Assembly (NCBI RefSeq): GCF_001629705.1 | Contig: NZ_CP015378.1 | Span: 3,782,001-3,846,000, forward strand | DNA: 64,000 bases | Direction of reading: 5' to 3' | Source of the DNA: Fictibacillus phosphorivorans | GTDB lineage: Bacteria; Bacillota; Bacilli; Bacillales; Fictibacillaceae | Shown here: positions 51,552 to 59,961 of the stretch, piece by piece | Numbering within the stretch: the stretch's first letter is position 1 | How the letters are laid out: the number at the start of each line of letters is the position of its first letter | Notes under the pieces: generated by a model | Seen by the model: the letters and a program-made list of their open reading frames with translations, nothing else | Database searches by the model: none | What the model was told of the DNA's origin: nothing | Program-made: the position numbers and the translations under genes

Positions 51552-53177
51552 CTATTGGAGCAATTGAGCGTTTTCACCGATAAATTGCTCGATGTTGCGT
51601 TGAATTTCTGACATCATCGTCATCATTTCAGCGTCACTCATCTCAGCAACGTTTACTGCTTTTCCTTCTGAAAGCTCAGGGAATTTCAGTTTATCGCCGA
51701 ACGTTGTTTTTGTTTTGATGTTTAATCCAACGTTGATATCGCCCATTGTAGCGTCGTTACCTTTTAATGTAACTTTGTAATCGTGCTTTGCAAAGTCTTT
51801 ATCAAGGTTTTGGTCACCAGTGTGCTCGATCTCAAGCGTCATATCTGGAAGTTCCATTGCGGAATCGCCAGCAGGAACAAGATTAGCCGTCCATTTAGAC
51901 TTCTTATCTGTGCCTTCACCTTTAATTTGGAATCCGATACCTTCTGTTGTACCGTTTTCAGTCATTTCGAATTTCGCTTTAATGTCTCGCTTCTTACCGT
52001 CTTTCCCTTTTGGTTCGCTTTCCATCTTAACATCTACAAGTAATGTTTCGCCTTCAGGACCTGCGTTAAGAACCCAAGAAGAGTTCGTTACGTCGCCCTT
52101 CGTCCAGCTCTCAGACTTGTAGTTCATCGGAACCGCTTCTTCACCGTTCGCACCAATCTTCATCGTTACGTTACGGCTTACTACTTTATCATCTCCATCG
52201 ATAATAACCACTTGCTTCATTCCACCCGGAATCTGTAAGTCATCTTTGATTCCTTTTTTCGCATCAGCAAGAAGTGATTTAATTTCTTTCTTCGCATCTG
52301 CTTTGCTCATGCTGCTGTTTGGTGCTACCATGCCAGTTTGGAATCCGCCTTGCAATGCTGATTGTTCAGCGATCGCATCTAGGATCTCATCGTCTTTTTC
52401 GATCTTCTCAACAAAGTTTACAAGCATTGCTTTTGTTTCTTTTTCAGAAAGAGAAACCGTTAACTCGCGAAGCTTCTCTCCTTTAAAATCAACATCGTCT
52501 TTTAGTTTTACGTTTTCATCTTTTACGCTGTCTGCGTACACTTTTGCGAACTCTTCAAACGCTTCATCACGAGCGTCTTCACTAATGTCGCTATCTACTG
52601 CTTTAAAGAAGTTTTCAAGCTTCTCCATTCCTTGGTACGCTGGATCGAACTTACGCATCACGTCACCGAACTTGCTATTTTCGAAGTAAACGTTCTTATC
52701 GTAAGCTGCAGGTACGTTTACAGCCGTTTGTTTGTTGTTTTGATAAAACTCAGCATTCACTAAATCTGCATCGTTCATTCTTAAAGCCATTCCAGCAGAT
52801 CCTTCTTCTTTCTTAGGATCATGCTGTGTAGTTACCTTGAATTCGCTGTTCTGTAGAATGGATCCGATCATTGCCGCTTCCATTCCGCCTGCTCCAAACA
52901 TCGCCGGGTCAACATCTACCCCAATGCTTGCTTCAGACTTATACGCTTCTTCCATCTGTTTTTCAGAAAGTGCTAGCGCATCTCCAAAGCTGTCTTCAAA
53001 AGATTCGTTTAGTGCTTTAAATGTGTTCATCTCGGATTTCAAATACAATTCACGTGGAGATAAATCTACGAACATTGCATAAGCAGTCGCACCAATTGCA
53101 AGCACTGCGATAATCGCAAGCCCAATGATCAACGGTCGCTTCTTGTTTCCAGTACTCTGATTCACTTGTGTTTCCAT
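51552..53177 (-). CDS. Membrane-anchored extracytoplasmic protein of unknown function
   Basis: 541 residues. One membrane helix near the N-terminus (RPLIIGLAIIAVLAIGATAYA) and a large acidic/Lys-rich outside domain with many short charged beta segments; no Cys. It resembles conserved Bacillus proteins of the DUF6583 kind, an assignment I hold loosely. Alone on the strand. Confidence 0.65.
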   Translation of the reverse strand: METQVNQSTGNKKRPLIIGLAIIAVLAIGATAYAMFVDLSPRELYLKSEMNTFKALNESFEDSFGDALALSEKQMEEAYKSEASIGVDVDPAMFGAGGMEAAMIGSILQNSEFKVTTQHDPKKEEGSAGMALRMNDADLVNAEFYQNNKQTAVNVPAAYDKNVYFENSKFGDVMRKFDPAYQGMEKLENFFKAVDSDISEDARDEAFEEFAKVYADSVKDENVKLKDDVDFKGEKLRELTVSLSEKETKAMLVNFVEKIEKDDEILDAIAEQSALQGGFQTGMVAPNSSMSKADAKKEIKSLLADAKKGIKDDLQIPGGMKQVVIIDGDDKVVSRNVTMKIGANGEEAVPMNYKSESWTKGDVTNSSWVLNAGPEGETLLVDVKMESEPKGKDGKKRDIKAKFEMTENGTTEGIGFQIKGEGTDKKSKWTANLVPAGDSAMELPDMTLEIEHTGDQNLDKDFAKHDYKVTLKGNDATMGDINVGLNIKTKTTFGDKLKFPELSEGKAVNVAEMSDAEMMTMMSEIQRNIEQFIGENAQLLQ

Positions 53178-53372
53178 CGTTTAGTTGTCCCCCTCTTAAT
53201 AAATATATAAGCTTTGTCCTACCAACTTATTACACTGTTATTCTAAAAAAATAGCAGCTTATATCTCTATTGGTTTTTATGGGTAAAAAAGGAATTTTTT
53301 CGCCCACAGTTTTCTACTATACCCTAATTCCAAAATTATATCCATCAAATCACGTAGTAAGAAAGTTTGATT

Positions 53373-53873
53373 TTAATTGGCATCTAAAACTGTACGAAGT
53401 TTCTTTATGGCCGCTTTTCTCCAAGACTTCACTGCATACAGCGTAACTCCGAACGTTTTTGCTATCTCTGCTTCTGATTGCATATGGAAAACACGATGAA
53501 CGACCCAACGCTGCTGATTTTCGGTAAGATGCATCAAATAGAGGTTCAATGTTTCGTCTTCCAAATACGGAATGTGATCTTGATGGGAAAGGTGTTGAAA
53601 CGTTAAGGATTCATGAGGATCATGCATCACCTCTATCTCCTGCCGCTTCAGCTCGTTTCGCAACTCTTGTAAAATACGTCCGCGAACATGGATGAAGGCA
53701 AAGGACGAGAATTGGCCTTTTTCTGGGTTGTACGCCTCGTAAGCTTTCCAGAGTCCGAGTAAACCAGCTTGATAGTATTGGTCAAAATGGTTTGTGAGGT
53801 GGTAGCGTTTAATCTGAGATTTTATGAGTGGTTCAAACATTGCAACAACTTCTTCAAACGGTGTGTTTTTCAT
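53373..53873 (-). CDS. Small sigma-70-type sigma factor
   Basis: 166 residues from ATG 53873 (AAAAGGA 9 bases upstream); the longer frame to 53957 is not needed. Region 2: FDQYYQAGLLGLWKAYEAYN, GQFSSFAFIHVRGRILQEL. Region 4-like: LTENQQRWVVHRVFHMQSEA, VTLYAVKSWRKAAIKKL. The size and lack of regions 1 and 3 resemble SigO/YvrI- or competence-type sigma factors. DUF1659 and DUF2922 genes, common partners of such loci, lie 750 bases away on the other strand. Confidence 0.8.
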   Translation of the reverse strand: MKNTPFEEVVAMFEPLIKSQIKRYHLTNHFDQYYQAGLLGLWKAYEAYNPEKGQFSSFAFIHVRGRILQELRNELKRQEIEVMHDPHESLTFQHLSHQDHIPYLEDETLNLYLMHLTENQQRWVVHRVFHMQSEAEIAKTFGVTLYAVKSWRKAAIKKLRTVLDAN

Positions 53874-54028
53874 GGGAATCGTTCCTTTTGGAATGTGCGC
53901 ACATTCGGGGAATTCCGCGGTATCTTCACTATAGATGGGGAGAGTTTTGTAAAACAAAGGGCAACTGTTGAAAAGTTGTGTGGTAAATGATGCAGAACGA
54001 CAAAAGTTGCCTGTGAACTTTTACATAG

Positions 54029-54142
54029 TTATCCACAATGTGTGTGCAGAATTGCGAAAATGAATAGATTTTTTTGGTGAAATGCTGGATTTTGAAAGAT
54101 TTGGGTGTTGGTTTTGAGTAAAACAAAAGAAATTGTGGATAA
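54029..54142. promoter_or_regulatory. Two perfect DnaA boxes upstream of the sigma-factor gene
   Basis: TTATCCACA at 54029-54037 and its complement TGTGGATAA at 54134-54142. Three more perfect boxes occur 1.1 kb further. The rest of this stretch (53874-54190) is AT-rich and shows no gene. Confidence 0.6.
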
Positions 54143-54193
54143 GTGCTGTGTGTAGAACTCTTTTGGTTATGCTTCGTCGGTTTGAGGGTGGTT

Positions 54194-54426
54194 GATTTCC
54201 GTTACAGGTTGCTCGCTTTCCGCGGGGCAGGCGGTGAGCCTCCTGTCTAGTTGCAGTGACTAGCCCCTCGAGGTCAAAAGTTGAATGGTCAAAAAGGCAA
54301 AGTGCGCCTTCCTGGCCATTCACCTTTTGCTTGTCGGGTCTGGAAGAGTCACTTCCACTTTTCGGACTGCCGCTTTGCGCCCTTAAGTGTCTCACCTGAC
54401 CGCTTGTCCCGCAGGAGTCTCACACC
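54194..54426. repeat. Intergenic MITE-like element of the CGCTTTCCGCGGGGC type
   Basis: A GC-rich block of about 230 bases in an AT-rich gap. It starts GTTACAGGTTGCTCGCTTTC and ends CGCTTGTCCCGCAGGAGTCT, with internal complementary segments (AATGGTC/GGCCATT, AAGGCGC/GCGCCTT). Blocks of this type recur between genes in many Bacillaceae. It has no coding capacity of its own. From 54427 to 54600 I see nothing definite. Confidence 0.6.
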
Positions 54427-54620
54427 CTACACTTCAATCAACTTGTCATTGATGCAGGTTTTGGAGAGTACCCTCTTAGTTAGAAAGCACTCCCCCTCTA
54501 CTTTTAATGATTTGTATCTGCATAAAGTAGATCTGATCGATAGCCATTTAAAAAAGTTTTTAGCGCATGGCTCCTTTTCACTTCTTTCTGGAACTTATGA
54601 TGTGAAAGGAGGTGAGGCAC

Positions 54621-54839
54621 ATGGCGACAGCAGCTTTGATTGATTCAGCGATGCGTTTGGAGCTTGATGGTGGTTTGGATGCAGACAACAAGCCGGTGGT
54701 GAAGTATAAGAACTTCGCTAATGTTAAAACCACTTCGACACCTGACCAGCTTTATGCGGTAGCAAACGCATTATCAGGACTTCAAGTGTATCCACTTGTG
54801 ATGATTAAGCGAAACGATTCCTTCGCGATCCACTCTTAA
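54621..54839 (+). CDS. DUF1659 protein
   Basis: 72 residues from ATG 54621 with a perfect AAAGGAGGTGA. The pattern MATAALIDSAMRLELDGGLD and ANVKTTSTPDQLYAVANALS is that of DUF1659. It is usually paired with DUF2922 and a YvrJ-type peptide. Role unknown; the DUF2922 gene follows after 41 bases. Confidence 0.85.
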   Translation: MATAALIDSAMRLELDGGLDADNKPVVKYKNFANVKTTSTPDQLYAVANALSGLQVYPLVMIKRNDSFAIHS

Positions 54840-54880
54840 GAGTAGAAGCGCGGAAAATATAGAAGAAAGGAGGGATTTCA

Positions 54881-55096
54881 ATGGCCAAAGTGCTTGAATT
54901 GCAGTTTCTTAACCAAGAGAACAAAACGGTAACCATCCGTCTGGATGCTCCGATCGAACCGGTTGATCCTGCAGCTGTAAATGCAGCGATGGACACGGTA
55001 ATCGCACAAAACATCTTCACTTCTTCGGGCGGAAACTATACGAGCAAAAAAGGTGCGCGTATTGTTGATCGTGAAGTGAGCGAGATCGAACTCTAA
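54881..55096 (+). CDS. DUF2922 protein
   Basis: 71 residues with AAAGGAGGGA upstream. MAKVLELQFLNQENKTVTIR and VNAAMDTVIAQNIFTSSGG match DUF2922. Two-gene operon with the DUF1659 gene. Function unknown. Confidence 0.85.
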   Translation: MAKVLELQFLNQENKTVTIRLDAPIEPVDPAAVNAAMDTVIAQNIFTSSGGNYTSKKGARIVDREVSEIEL

Positions 55097-55138
55097 GAAC
55101 AAACTTTTTAAAAAGAGCTAACAAAAAGCAACCGTAAT

Positions 55139-55177
55139 ATCCATCTTCTGAAGGAATTATTCAGAGGATGGATTTTT
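55139..55177 (+). terminator. Terminator of the DUF1659-DUF2922 operon
   Basis: ATCCATC...CTGAA pairs with TTCAG...GATGGAT, followed by T5. Confidence 0.8.
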
Positions 55178-55191
55178 CTTTCTGTGAATAA

Positions 55192-55274
55192 TGTGGATAA
55201 TGTGGATAAATCAGTGGATAGCTTTATTTTATAAGGTGAAATAATTCGCATTATTGTGGATAACTTTTGGATAA
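55192..55274. promoter_or_regulatory. DnaA-box cluster
   Basis: Three perfect TGTGGATAA boxes at 55192-55200, 55201-55209 (directly adjacent) and 55255-55263, plus near matches AGTGGATAG (55212-55220) and TTTGGATAA (55266-55274). All face the same way. No dnaA, dnaN or other oriC gene is near, so this is a cluster outside the origin. Confidence 0.7.
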
Positions 55275-55462
55275 CCGGTAAACCGCCAAAATTTCAATGC
55301 CAATTAGCTGATTTTGGAAGCGCTGCATTAAAGCGCTTTAATGGAAATGCTCATATGCTTTCGCTATAATACTTAACAAATAGAAGTTTTTAAAAATAAA
55401 AGGAAAATGTGTCACAATTATGGTAAAATAGTACAAACATTAATTACGTTGGAGGAAAAGGC

Positions 55463-55642
55463 ATGGAATTTAAAATCGGTGATATTATTGAAACATTCGA
55501 CGGCTTAAAAGGAGAAATTACTTCATTGTTGACCAACACCGCTGTTGTGGACTTTTCCGTAACAGAAAACTATTCGGAGCATTTTGAAGATGCGAAGCAA
55601 GTTGTTCGTTTGAATGATATTAGACAGATCATAAATAGCTAG
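55463..55642 (+). CDS. DUF2187 (YkvS-like) small protein
   Basis: 59 residues from ATG 55463 (TTGGAGG 8 bases upstream). MEFKIGDIIETFDGLKGEIT and VVDFSVTENYSEHFEDAKQV form the short KOW/SH3-like beta fold seen in DUF2187 proteins. Function unknown. Own terminator follows. Confidence 0.8.
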   Translation: MEFKIGDIIETFDGLKGEITSLLTNTAVVDFSVTENYSEHFEDAKQVVRLNDIRQIINS

Positions 55643-55682
55643 AACTTATTATATAGAAGTTTATTGTTTAAAACTGAAATCA

Positions 55683-55722
55683 AAAACAGCTCTCTGCATC
55701 AACACAGAGAGCTGTTTTTTCG
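55683..55722. terminator. Bidirectional terminator
   Basis: AAAACAGCTCTCTG (55683-55696) pairs with CAGAGAGCTGTTTT (55705-55718), between convergent genes. Confidence 0.92.
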
Positions 55723-55726
55723 CTTT

Positions 55727-56341
55727 TTATAAGTTTTTTCGATTATTTTGTGAAGTCACGCCTACTGAAACGACGTTTGAATCGTTTTCTCTTGTGTAAG
55801 TCGTTTCTTGCGCTGACCCAGTGGAATAGTCGTGCAACTTGTCATTTCCAATTGGATTCTCGACAATTTCTGTACCTGCTTCTTTTAATTTTGAACCGAT
55901 ATTGCCAAGTTCGCCTTTTGTTTCTTTTGCCGTTGAAAGCACATCGCTTGAGATCTCTTTTAGCGTGTTGATGTTACCGAATACGTCTTTATTGAGACGT
56001 TCATATAGCGTTTGCGCATCATTAATCGCATCTTTTAAGGTGGTGCTAGCCGATTTGAACTGGCTGATCATCTGATCTTTCACTTCACCTGGATTTTGTT
56101 TGACCTCAGTAATCATCTTGCTAGAACTATCCTTGAACCCTACCGCTGTATTCTTCACTTTTGACCGCGTATTGTAATCAATCAAGGCAAGTGCCCCACC
56201 AACGATACCGCCAATTATGATTCCTGTCAGGAGCTTGCTTTTTTGTGGGTCTGCCACTCGCCCTCTTTGCGCTGTACCGTAAGCATCATCAGGATACATG
56301 CCGTTTTCATATCCGTTTGTAGTGTTTACACTTTGTACCAT
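55727..56341 (-). CDS. YtxH-like stress/envelope protein
   Basis: 204 residues. A short polar N-terminus is followed by LLTGIIIGGIVGGALALIDY, the single Gly-rich helix of YtxH-type proteins. A long amphipathic helical region (MITEVKQNPGEVKDQMISQF to residue ~160) and a Thr/Asn-rich tail follow. Relatives are sigma-B-linked in Bacillus. No partner gene adjoins it. Confidence 0.7.
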   Translation of the reverse strand: MVQSVNTTNGYENGMYPDDAYGTAQRGRVADPQKSKLLTGIIIGGIVGGALALIDYNTRSKVKNTAVGFKDSSSKMITEVKQNPGEVKDQMISQFKSASTTLKDAINDAQTLYERLNKDVFGNINTLKEISSDVLSTAKETKGELGNIGSKLKEAGTEIVENPIGNDKLHDYSTGSAQETTYTRENDSNVVSVGVTSQNNRKNL

Positions 56342-56503
56342 TTTAAGTCCTCCTTGATTAATTTTTTTCGTAGTTAGGGGATTCCCTTTTCTCTAAAAGC
56401 TAAACGTTTGGGTAGGCTTTTTCTGGATATCTTCCGGTTTTACATAAAAGTTTCAGTTAGTTCTCATACTAATGAAAATCTACTGTGATTGGAGGGTTTC
56501 ACT

Positions 56504-56644
56504 ATGGGAAAAGACAGACAGGAGAAGAAGTTACGCGAGTCTGGACGCGTTGAATCTGACCGTGATCAAGACTTGAAATATTCTGGAGCAACGAAAATGG
56601 AAGGTCCTGATGAAGCGCGTGCGCGCAATCATCAAGATCAGTAA
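56504..56644 (+). CDS. YpzI-like small protein
   Basis: 46 residues from ATG 56504 (GGAGGG upstream). MGKDRQEKKLRESGRVESDR and GATKMEGPDEARARN match the small charged YpzI-type proteins of Bacillus. No hydrophobic core, probably disordered. Function unknown. Confidence 0.7.
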   Translation: MGKDRQEKKLRESGRVESDRDQDLKYSGATKMEGPDEARARNHQDQ

Positions 56645-56729
56645 TTAATACTTGGCGAGCAGCTCATTAAAGGAAATGAGTTGCTCTTTTTAGTATCAGA
56701 GATTGTGGTCATGTGTCGAACTTTCGATA

Positions 56730-56835
56730 AAAAATTTTATCCGGGAAATTAAAACGAATTACCGTGAAATTATGAGTCTTATCCGTGAAATTAATTTACA
56801 TTACCGAATTATAGTTGAATTTTATCCATCTGGAA
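56730..56835. repeat. Degenerate 21-bp tandem array C (core TTATCCGTGAAATT)
   Basis: Units ttatccgggaaatt, ttaccgtgaaatt, ttatccgtgaaatt, ttaccgaatt and ttatccatc follow at about 21-base spacing. Same period and similar core as array B. Confidence 0.7.
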
Positions 56836-56869
56836 TATACATCTCATAAATATGTCCTAATGAAAAACA

Positions 56870-56910
56870 CAAAAAAAGAGAACCAACTTCTAAAATGAAG
56901 TTTGTCCTCT
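56870..56910 (-). terminator. Terminator of the DUF1648 gene
   Basis: On the minus strand AGAGGACAAACTTC pairs with GAAGTTGGTTCTCT (two mismatches), followed by T7. Confidence 0.85.
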
Positions 56911-56913
56911 TCT

Positions 56914-57411
56914 TTATTTCCATTTAATTGATCGCACAATGAAAAATGCGATCGAACCGGTGATTCCCACGATAAAAATGGGTAGTACCCATACACTTAA
57001 TCCTTCACTGACTCCTTTAGCCACTTTCGAACATGCCCAAGTCATGTATACGAAAAACAGTAAGATTTCATTTTTCATCACATTGATCATCATGCGCGCA
57101 TTTTTGTACTGTCTTTCAACGTTTTCTTCCGTTAGATTAAAGTAGTTGTAGATGTGTGGATATTTTTCTAACACGGTAAGCAGTAACCATGTTACAACTC
57201 CCATGATGGTTAAAATCCAGAGGTTGCTCTTACTTCCCCAGCCATCTGGATCTCCGGCTGCATTAAAATGGGTAGGTACAGTGTCTGGGATCGCTGCCCA
57301 CTCTGAGATCAAGCTCATGGTTCCCATAATAAGTAAGGCGATGGATGCAATATCTAAAAAGTTTTCTAACCAAGTTCTTGGTATATTAAGCTTTGGTCGA
57401 CCTTCATACAT
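56914..57411 (-). CDS. DUF1648 membrane protein
   Basis: 165 residues. WAAIPDTVPTHFNAAGDPDG-WGSK is the DUF1648 signature, between the first two of four membrane helices. Members include SdpI-like immunity proteins and uncharacterised membrane proteins; no sdp genes are near. Confidence 0.85.
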   Translation of the reverse strand: MYEGRPKLNIPRTWLENFLDIASIALLIMGTMSLISEWAAIPDTVPTHFNAAGDPDGWGSKSNLWILTIMGVVTWLLLTVLEKYPHIYNYFNLTEENVERQYKNARMMINVMKNEILLFFVYMTWACSKVAKGVSEGLSVWVLPIFIVGITGSIAFFIVRSIKWK

Positions 57412-57501
57412 ATTCTTTTCAGCCTCCTCTACCTGCTCAATACGTTTTTTTCATTTAAAAAGTTTCGTATTTCATTGTCATTGTTGAATGGTACATAAAA
57501 C

Positions 57502-57533
57502 AACGTCCAGATCGCAATGTCGATCTGGACGTT
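57502..57533 (-). terminator. Terminator of the CMD-family gene
   Basis: AACGTCCAGATCG (57502-57514) pairs perfectly with CGATCTGGACGTT (57521-57533); T-rich after it on the minus strand. Confidence 0.88.
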
Positions 57534-57541
57534 TAATATTT

Positions 57542-57988
57542 CTATTCGTTTACTATCCCCATCGCGATTATGAACCAATTGGCTCCGTTTTTGCTACCGA
57601 TCTGGAAGAATAGCGCAATGATTTCTTCTTTTGAAAAATGTTGCTTCAGTCGGTTGTATAGTTCATCTGGCAGTTGTCCGTGATACGCCATGATGTGATC
57701 AGCGAGCTCGAGAGCTAACTTTTCGCGTGCTGATAACCCTGCTTTGTTCTCTTTTTTCATGGCCGCTTGTCTAGAAGACTCATCCAGAGTCCCGTAATCC
57801 ATGCTTTGTCAGTAATCGCACCCGTTGTTTGAGGCCGCTCGTAAGCGGAGCAGTTCCATGAGTCCAGGCTCAAGTATGTCATTCAGCGCTTTATCCATCT
57901 GCTGAAAAGCATCTAGGATTCCTGGTGCGTTCGCAAGGGTTTTCTTAAATGGTGTTCCTTCAACATCTACTTCTGGTAAACGTGCCAC
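57542..57988 (-). CDS. Carboxymuconolactone decarboxylase/AhpD-family protein with in-frame UGA (CxxU or nonsense)
   Basis: One frame runs from GTG 57988 (GGAGGA 6-9 bases upstream) to 57542 with a single TGA at 57811-57809. Before it: ARLPEVDVEGTPFKKTLANA, ELLRLRAASNNGCDY. After it: QSMDYGTLDESSRQA and ALFFQIGSKNGANWFIIAM. Together they make a normal 148-residue CMD/AhpD-like protein whose redox motif CxxC would be Cys57-Asp-Tyr-[UGA]60. The UGA thus falls exactly on the second Cys. Either it is read as selenocysteine, or it is a TGC/TGT to TGA mutation. A short frame from ATG 57802 would lack the N-terminal half. Confidence 0.75.
57776..57792 (-). other. SECIS-like hairpin after the UGA codon
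   Basis: On the minus strand GGACTC (57792-57787), loop TGGAT (57786-57782), GAGTCT (57781-57776). The loop begins 22 bases after the UGA and has G at its second position, both within the range described for bacterial SECIS elements. The stem is short (five Watson-Crick pairs plus G-U), so chance is possible. Confidence 0.4.
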
Positions 57989-58319
57989 TTATATTCCTCC
58001 TCCTCAAAAAATTTCTTTTTTACTCTCTTTTACCTTACATCATTCTTCCACTCAATCCTATGTTTCTGTTTAGAAGACTGAAAACGGAATGAGCTTTCTG
58101 TCGAATTTGAGTCTTATCACCTACCCAATTTTTATTTTAAGATAATGAATTGGTCATACGAACTCAGAATTACTCGTAGTAATATCTTCTCTTATATTGT
58201 AGTCTTTTGGTAAATAATCATTATTTTCGAATAGCATTAAAGGGTTTTGTTGAAAATTGTTGAATTCCTTACCATCGGAGCCAAGCTCGCTTGGTAATTA
58301 CAACAGAGGAGTGATTTTT

Positions 58320-59498
58320 ATGTTAAAGCGTTTCGTGGCGACTGCCGCAACATTACCACTACTGGTGTCATTAGCACTTCCAGCATCTGCTGCAAATTCT
58401 GAGGTATCTAAAGCTTCTTTTACACCGGCTGCAACAAAGGCTGCTTCACAAGAAATTATTGTCCATTTTAAAGATACGGTTTCAGCAGCAGTCAATACAG
58501 AAAAAAAAGTTTCACAGCTTGGCGGTAAAGTAGTTGAAGTAACGAAAGATTTTACAGTCGTGAAGGTAGACGGTAGTGTGGCAGATGCGCTCAAGAACTA
58601 TGAAAATCTTGACTCTGTTGAGTATGCAGAACCAAACTTAACGTTCCATGCAAGCTATGTACCAAACGATTCTGCTTATCAAAGTCAGCAATACGCACCA
58701 CAAAAAGTAGGAGCTGAGCAAGCTTGGGATACGACACAGAGCTCTTCCTCTGTAAAAATTGCAGTAATCGATACAGGTGTTGACTACAACCACCCTGATC
58801 TTGCAGGTAAAGTGATTAAAGGTGCCGACTATGTAGATGACGATAACGATCCATTGGATGAGAACGAGCACGGTACACACGTTGCAGGTATCGCGGCTGC
58901 GAACACAAATAATGGTGTAGGAATCGCGGGTCTTGCCCCAAAAGCTTCTATTCTAGCGGTTCGTGTTCTTGATGCGAACGGAAGTGGATCACTCGATGAC
59001 GTCGCTCAAGGTATTCGTTACGCAGCTGATCAAGGGGCACAAGTTATCAATCTAAGTCTTGGTGGAGCTGGCGGCACTCAAACGCTTCAATCTGCTGTTG
59101 ATTATGCATGGGGCAAAGGTTCTGTAGTCATCGCTGCTGCAGGAAATGAAGGGGTATCTTCTCCTAGCTATCCAGCTTATTACACGAACGCGATCGCAGT
59201 TGCTGCTACTGATCAAAACGACCGTAAAGCTTCATTCTCAAACTACGGTTCGTGGGTTGATATCGCAGCGCCAGGTGTTAACATCTATTCCACAACGCCT
59301 AATAATCAGTATGCGAGTTTCTCAGGAACGTCTATGGCATCACCAGTTGTTGCGGGTGTAGCAGGACTTCTTGCGGCTCAAGGCAAAAGTGCTTCTCAAA
59401 TCCGAGCAGCGCTTGAAAACACAGCTGATCCTGTGTCTGGAACAGGCAGTCAGTTCCAAAACGGCCGTGTGAATGCAGCGGCGGCTGTTCAACAATAA
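58320..59498 (+). CDS. Secreted subtilisin-family serine protease (S8)
   Basis: 392 residues from ATG 58320 (AGAGGAG upstream). Signal peptide MLKRFVATAATLPLLVSLAL-PASA, an I9 propeptide (residues ~40-115, EIIVHFKDT to YAEPN), then the catalytic domain: Asp151 in VIDTGVDYNHPDL, His184 in HGTHVAGIAA, Ser338 in FSGTSMASP. It has no C-terminal extra domain. Scavenging alkaline protease. A leader hairpin (TTACCA...TGGTAA) precedes the ribosome binding site and may stabilise the message. Confidence 0.95.
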   Translation: MLKRFVATAATLPLLVSLALPASAANSEVSKASFTPAATKAASQEIIVHFKDTVSAAVNTEKKVSQLGGKVVEVTKDFTVVKVDGSVADALKNYENLDSVEYAEPNLTFHASYVPNDSAYQSQQYAPQKVGAEQAWDTTQSSSSVKIAVIDTGVDYNHPDLAGKVIKGADYVDDDNDPLDENEHGTHVAGIAAANTNNGVGIAGLAPKASILAVRVLDANGSGSLDDVAQGIRYAADQGAQVINLSLGGAGGTQTLQSAVDYAWGKGSVVIAAAGNEGVSSPSYPAYYTNAIAVAATDQNDRKASFSNYGSWVDIAAPGVNIYSTTPNNQYASFSGTSMASPVVAGVAGLLAAQGKSASQIRAALENTADPVSGTGSQFQNGRVNAAAAVQQ

Positions 59499-59517
59499 TT
59501 TTAAAAAATGTTCCCAA

Positions 59518-59558
59518 GCCTCTGGAAGTTAGTGTTTATAACTTCTAGAGGTTTTTTA
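59518..59558 (+). terminator. Terminator of the subtilisin gene
   Basis: CCTCTGGAAGTTA (59518-59530) pairs with TAACTTCTAGAGG (59539-59551), followed by T6. Confidence 0.9.
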
Positions 59559-59683
59559 TTTTCACTTTTTCATAGATGCTAACTACGATACCCTTCTATA
59601 AATGTACCGTGTACGGTTTAAAACCTCCTTTTTCATGAAAAACTGTTAACAGAAACATCTGTAAGAAGCGGAGGAGTTCAGCT

Positions 59684-59899
59684 ATGTTTGGGTTCGGTAA
59701 GAGTAAGCAAAAGAAAAAAACGTCTCAAGGTTCCGGCAAGAGTGAGTCGACTGAATCAGAAAAAAGGCAGAGTGAAAAAGAAGCGGAAGAAAAAATCGTA
59801 TACTTTTTCTTGATCAGCACTGCGCTTTTTGGAGTGGTCGTTCTGTATCTTGGCATTTCTCGTGAGATGTCTTTCGTTTCTAATCTCATTTTAAGTTGA
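59684..59899 (+). CDS. Small single-helix membrane protein
   Basis: 71 residues with GGAGGAG upstream. A charged Lys/Ser/Glu-rich first half and one helix (IVYFFLISTALFGVVVLYLG). Function unknown. Confidence 0.6.
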   Translation: MFGFGKSKQKKKTSQGSGKSESTESEKRQSEKEAEEKIVYFFLISTALFGVVVLYLGISREMSFVSNLILS

Positions 59900-59961
59900 T
59901 TTTTCATGTCCTGAATGTATAATAGTTGTAACTTACATATCGTTTTTAGCCGATTATTCGG

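Noticed and set aside
54281..54643. Plus-strand frame of 120 residues
   Set aside because: Lies across the MITE-like block and runs into the ribosome binding site of the DUF1659 gene in another frame; no family match.
55192..55274. Chromosomal replication origin
   Set aside because: DnaA boxes are present but no dnaA, dnaN, gyr genes or AT-rich unwinding element adjoin them.
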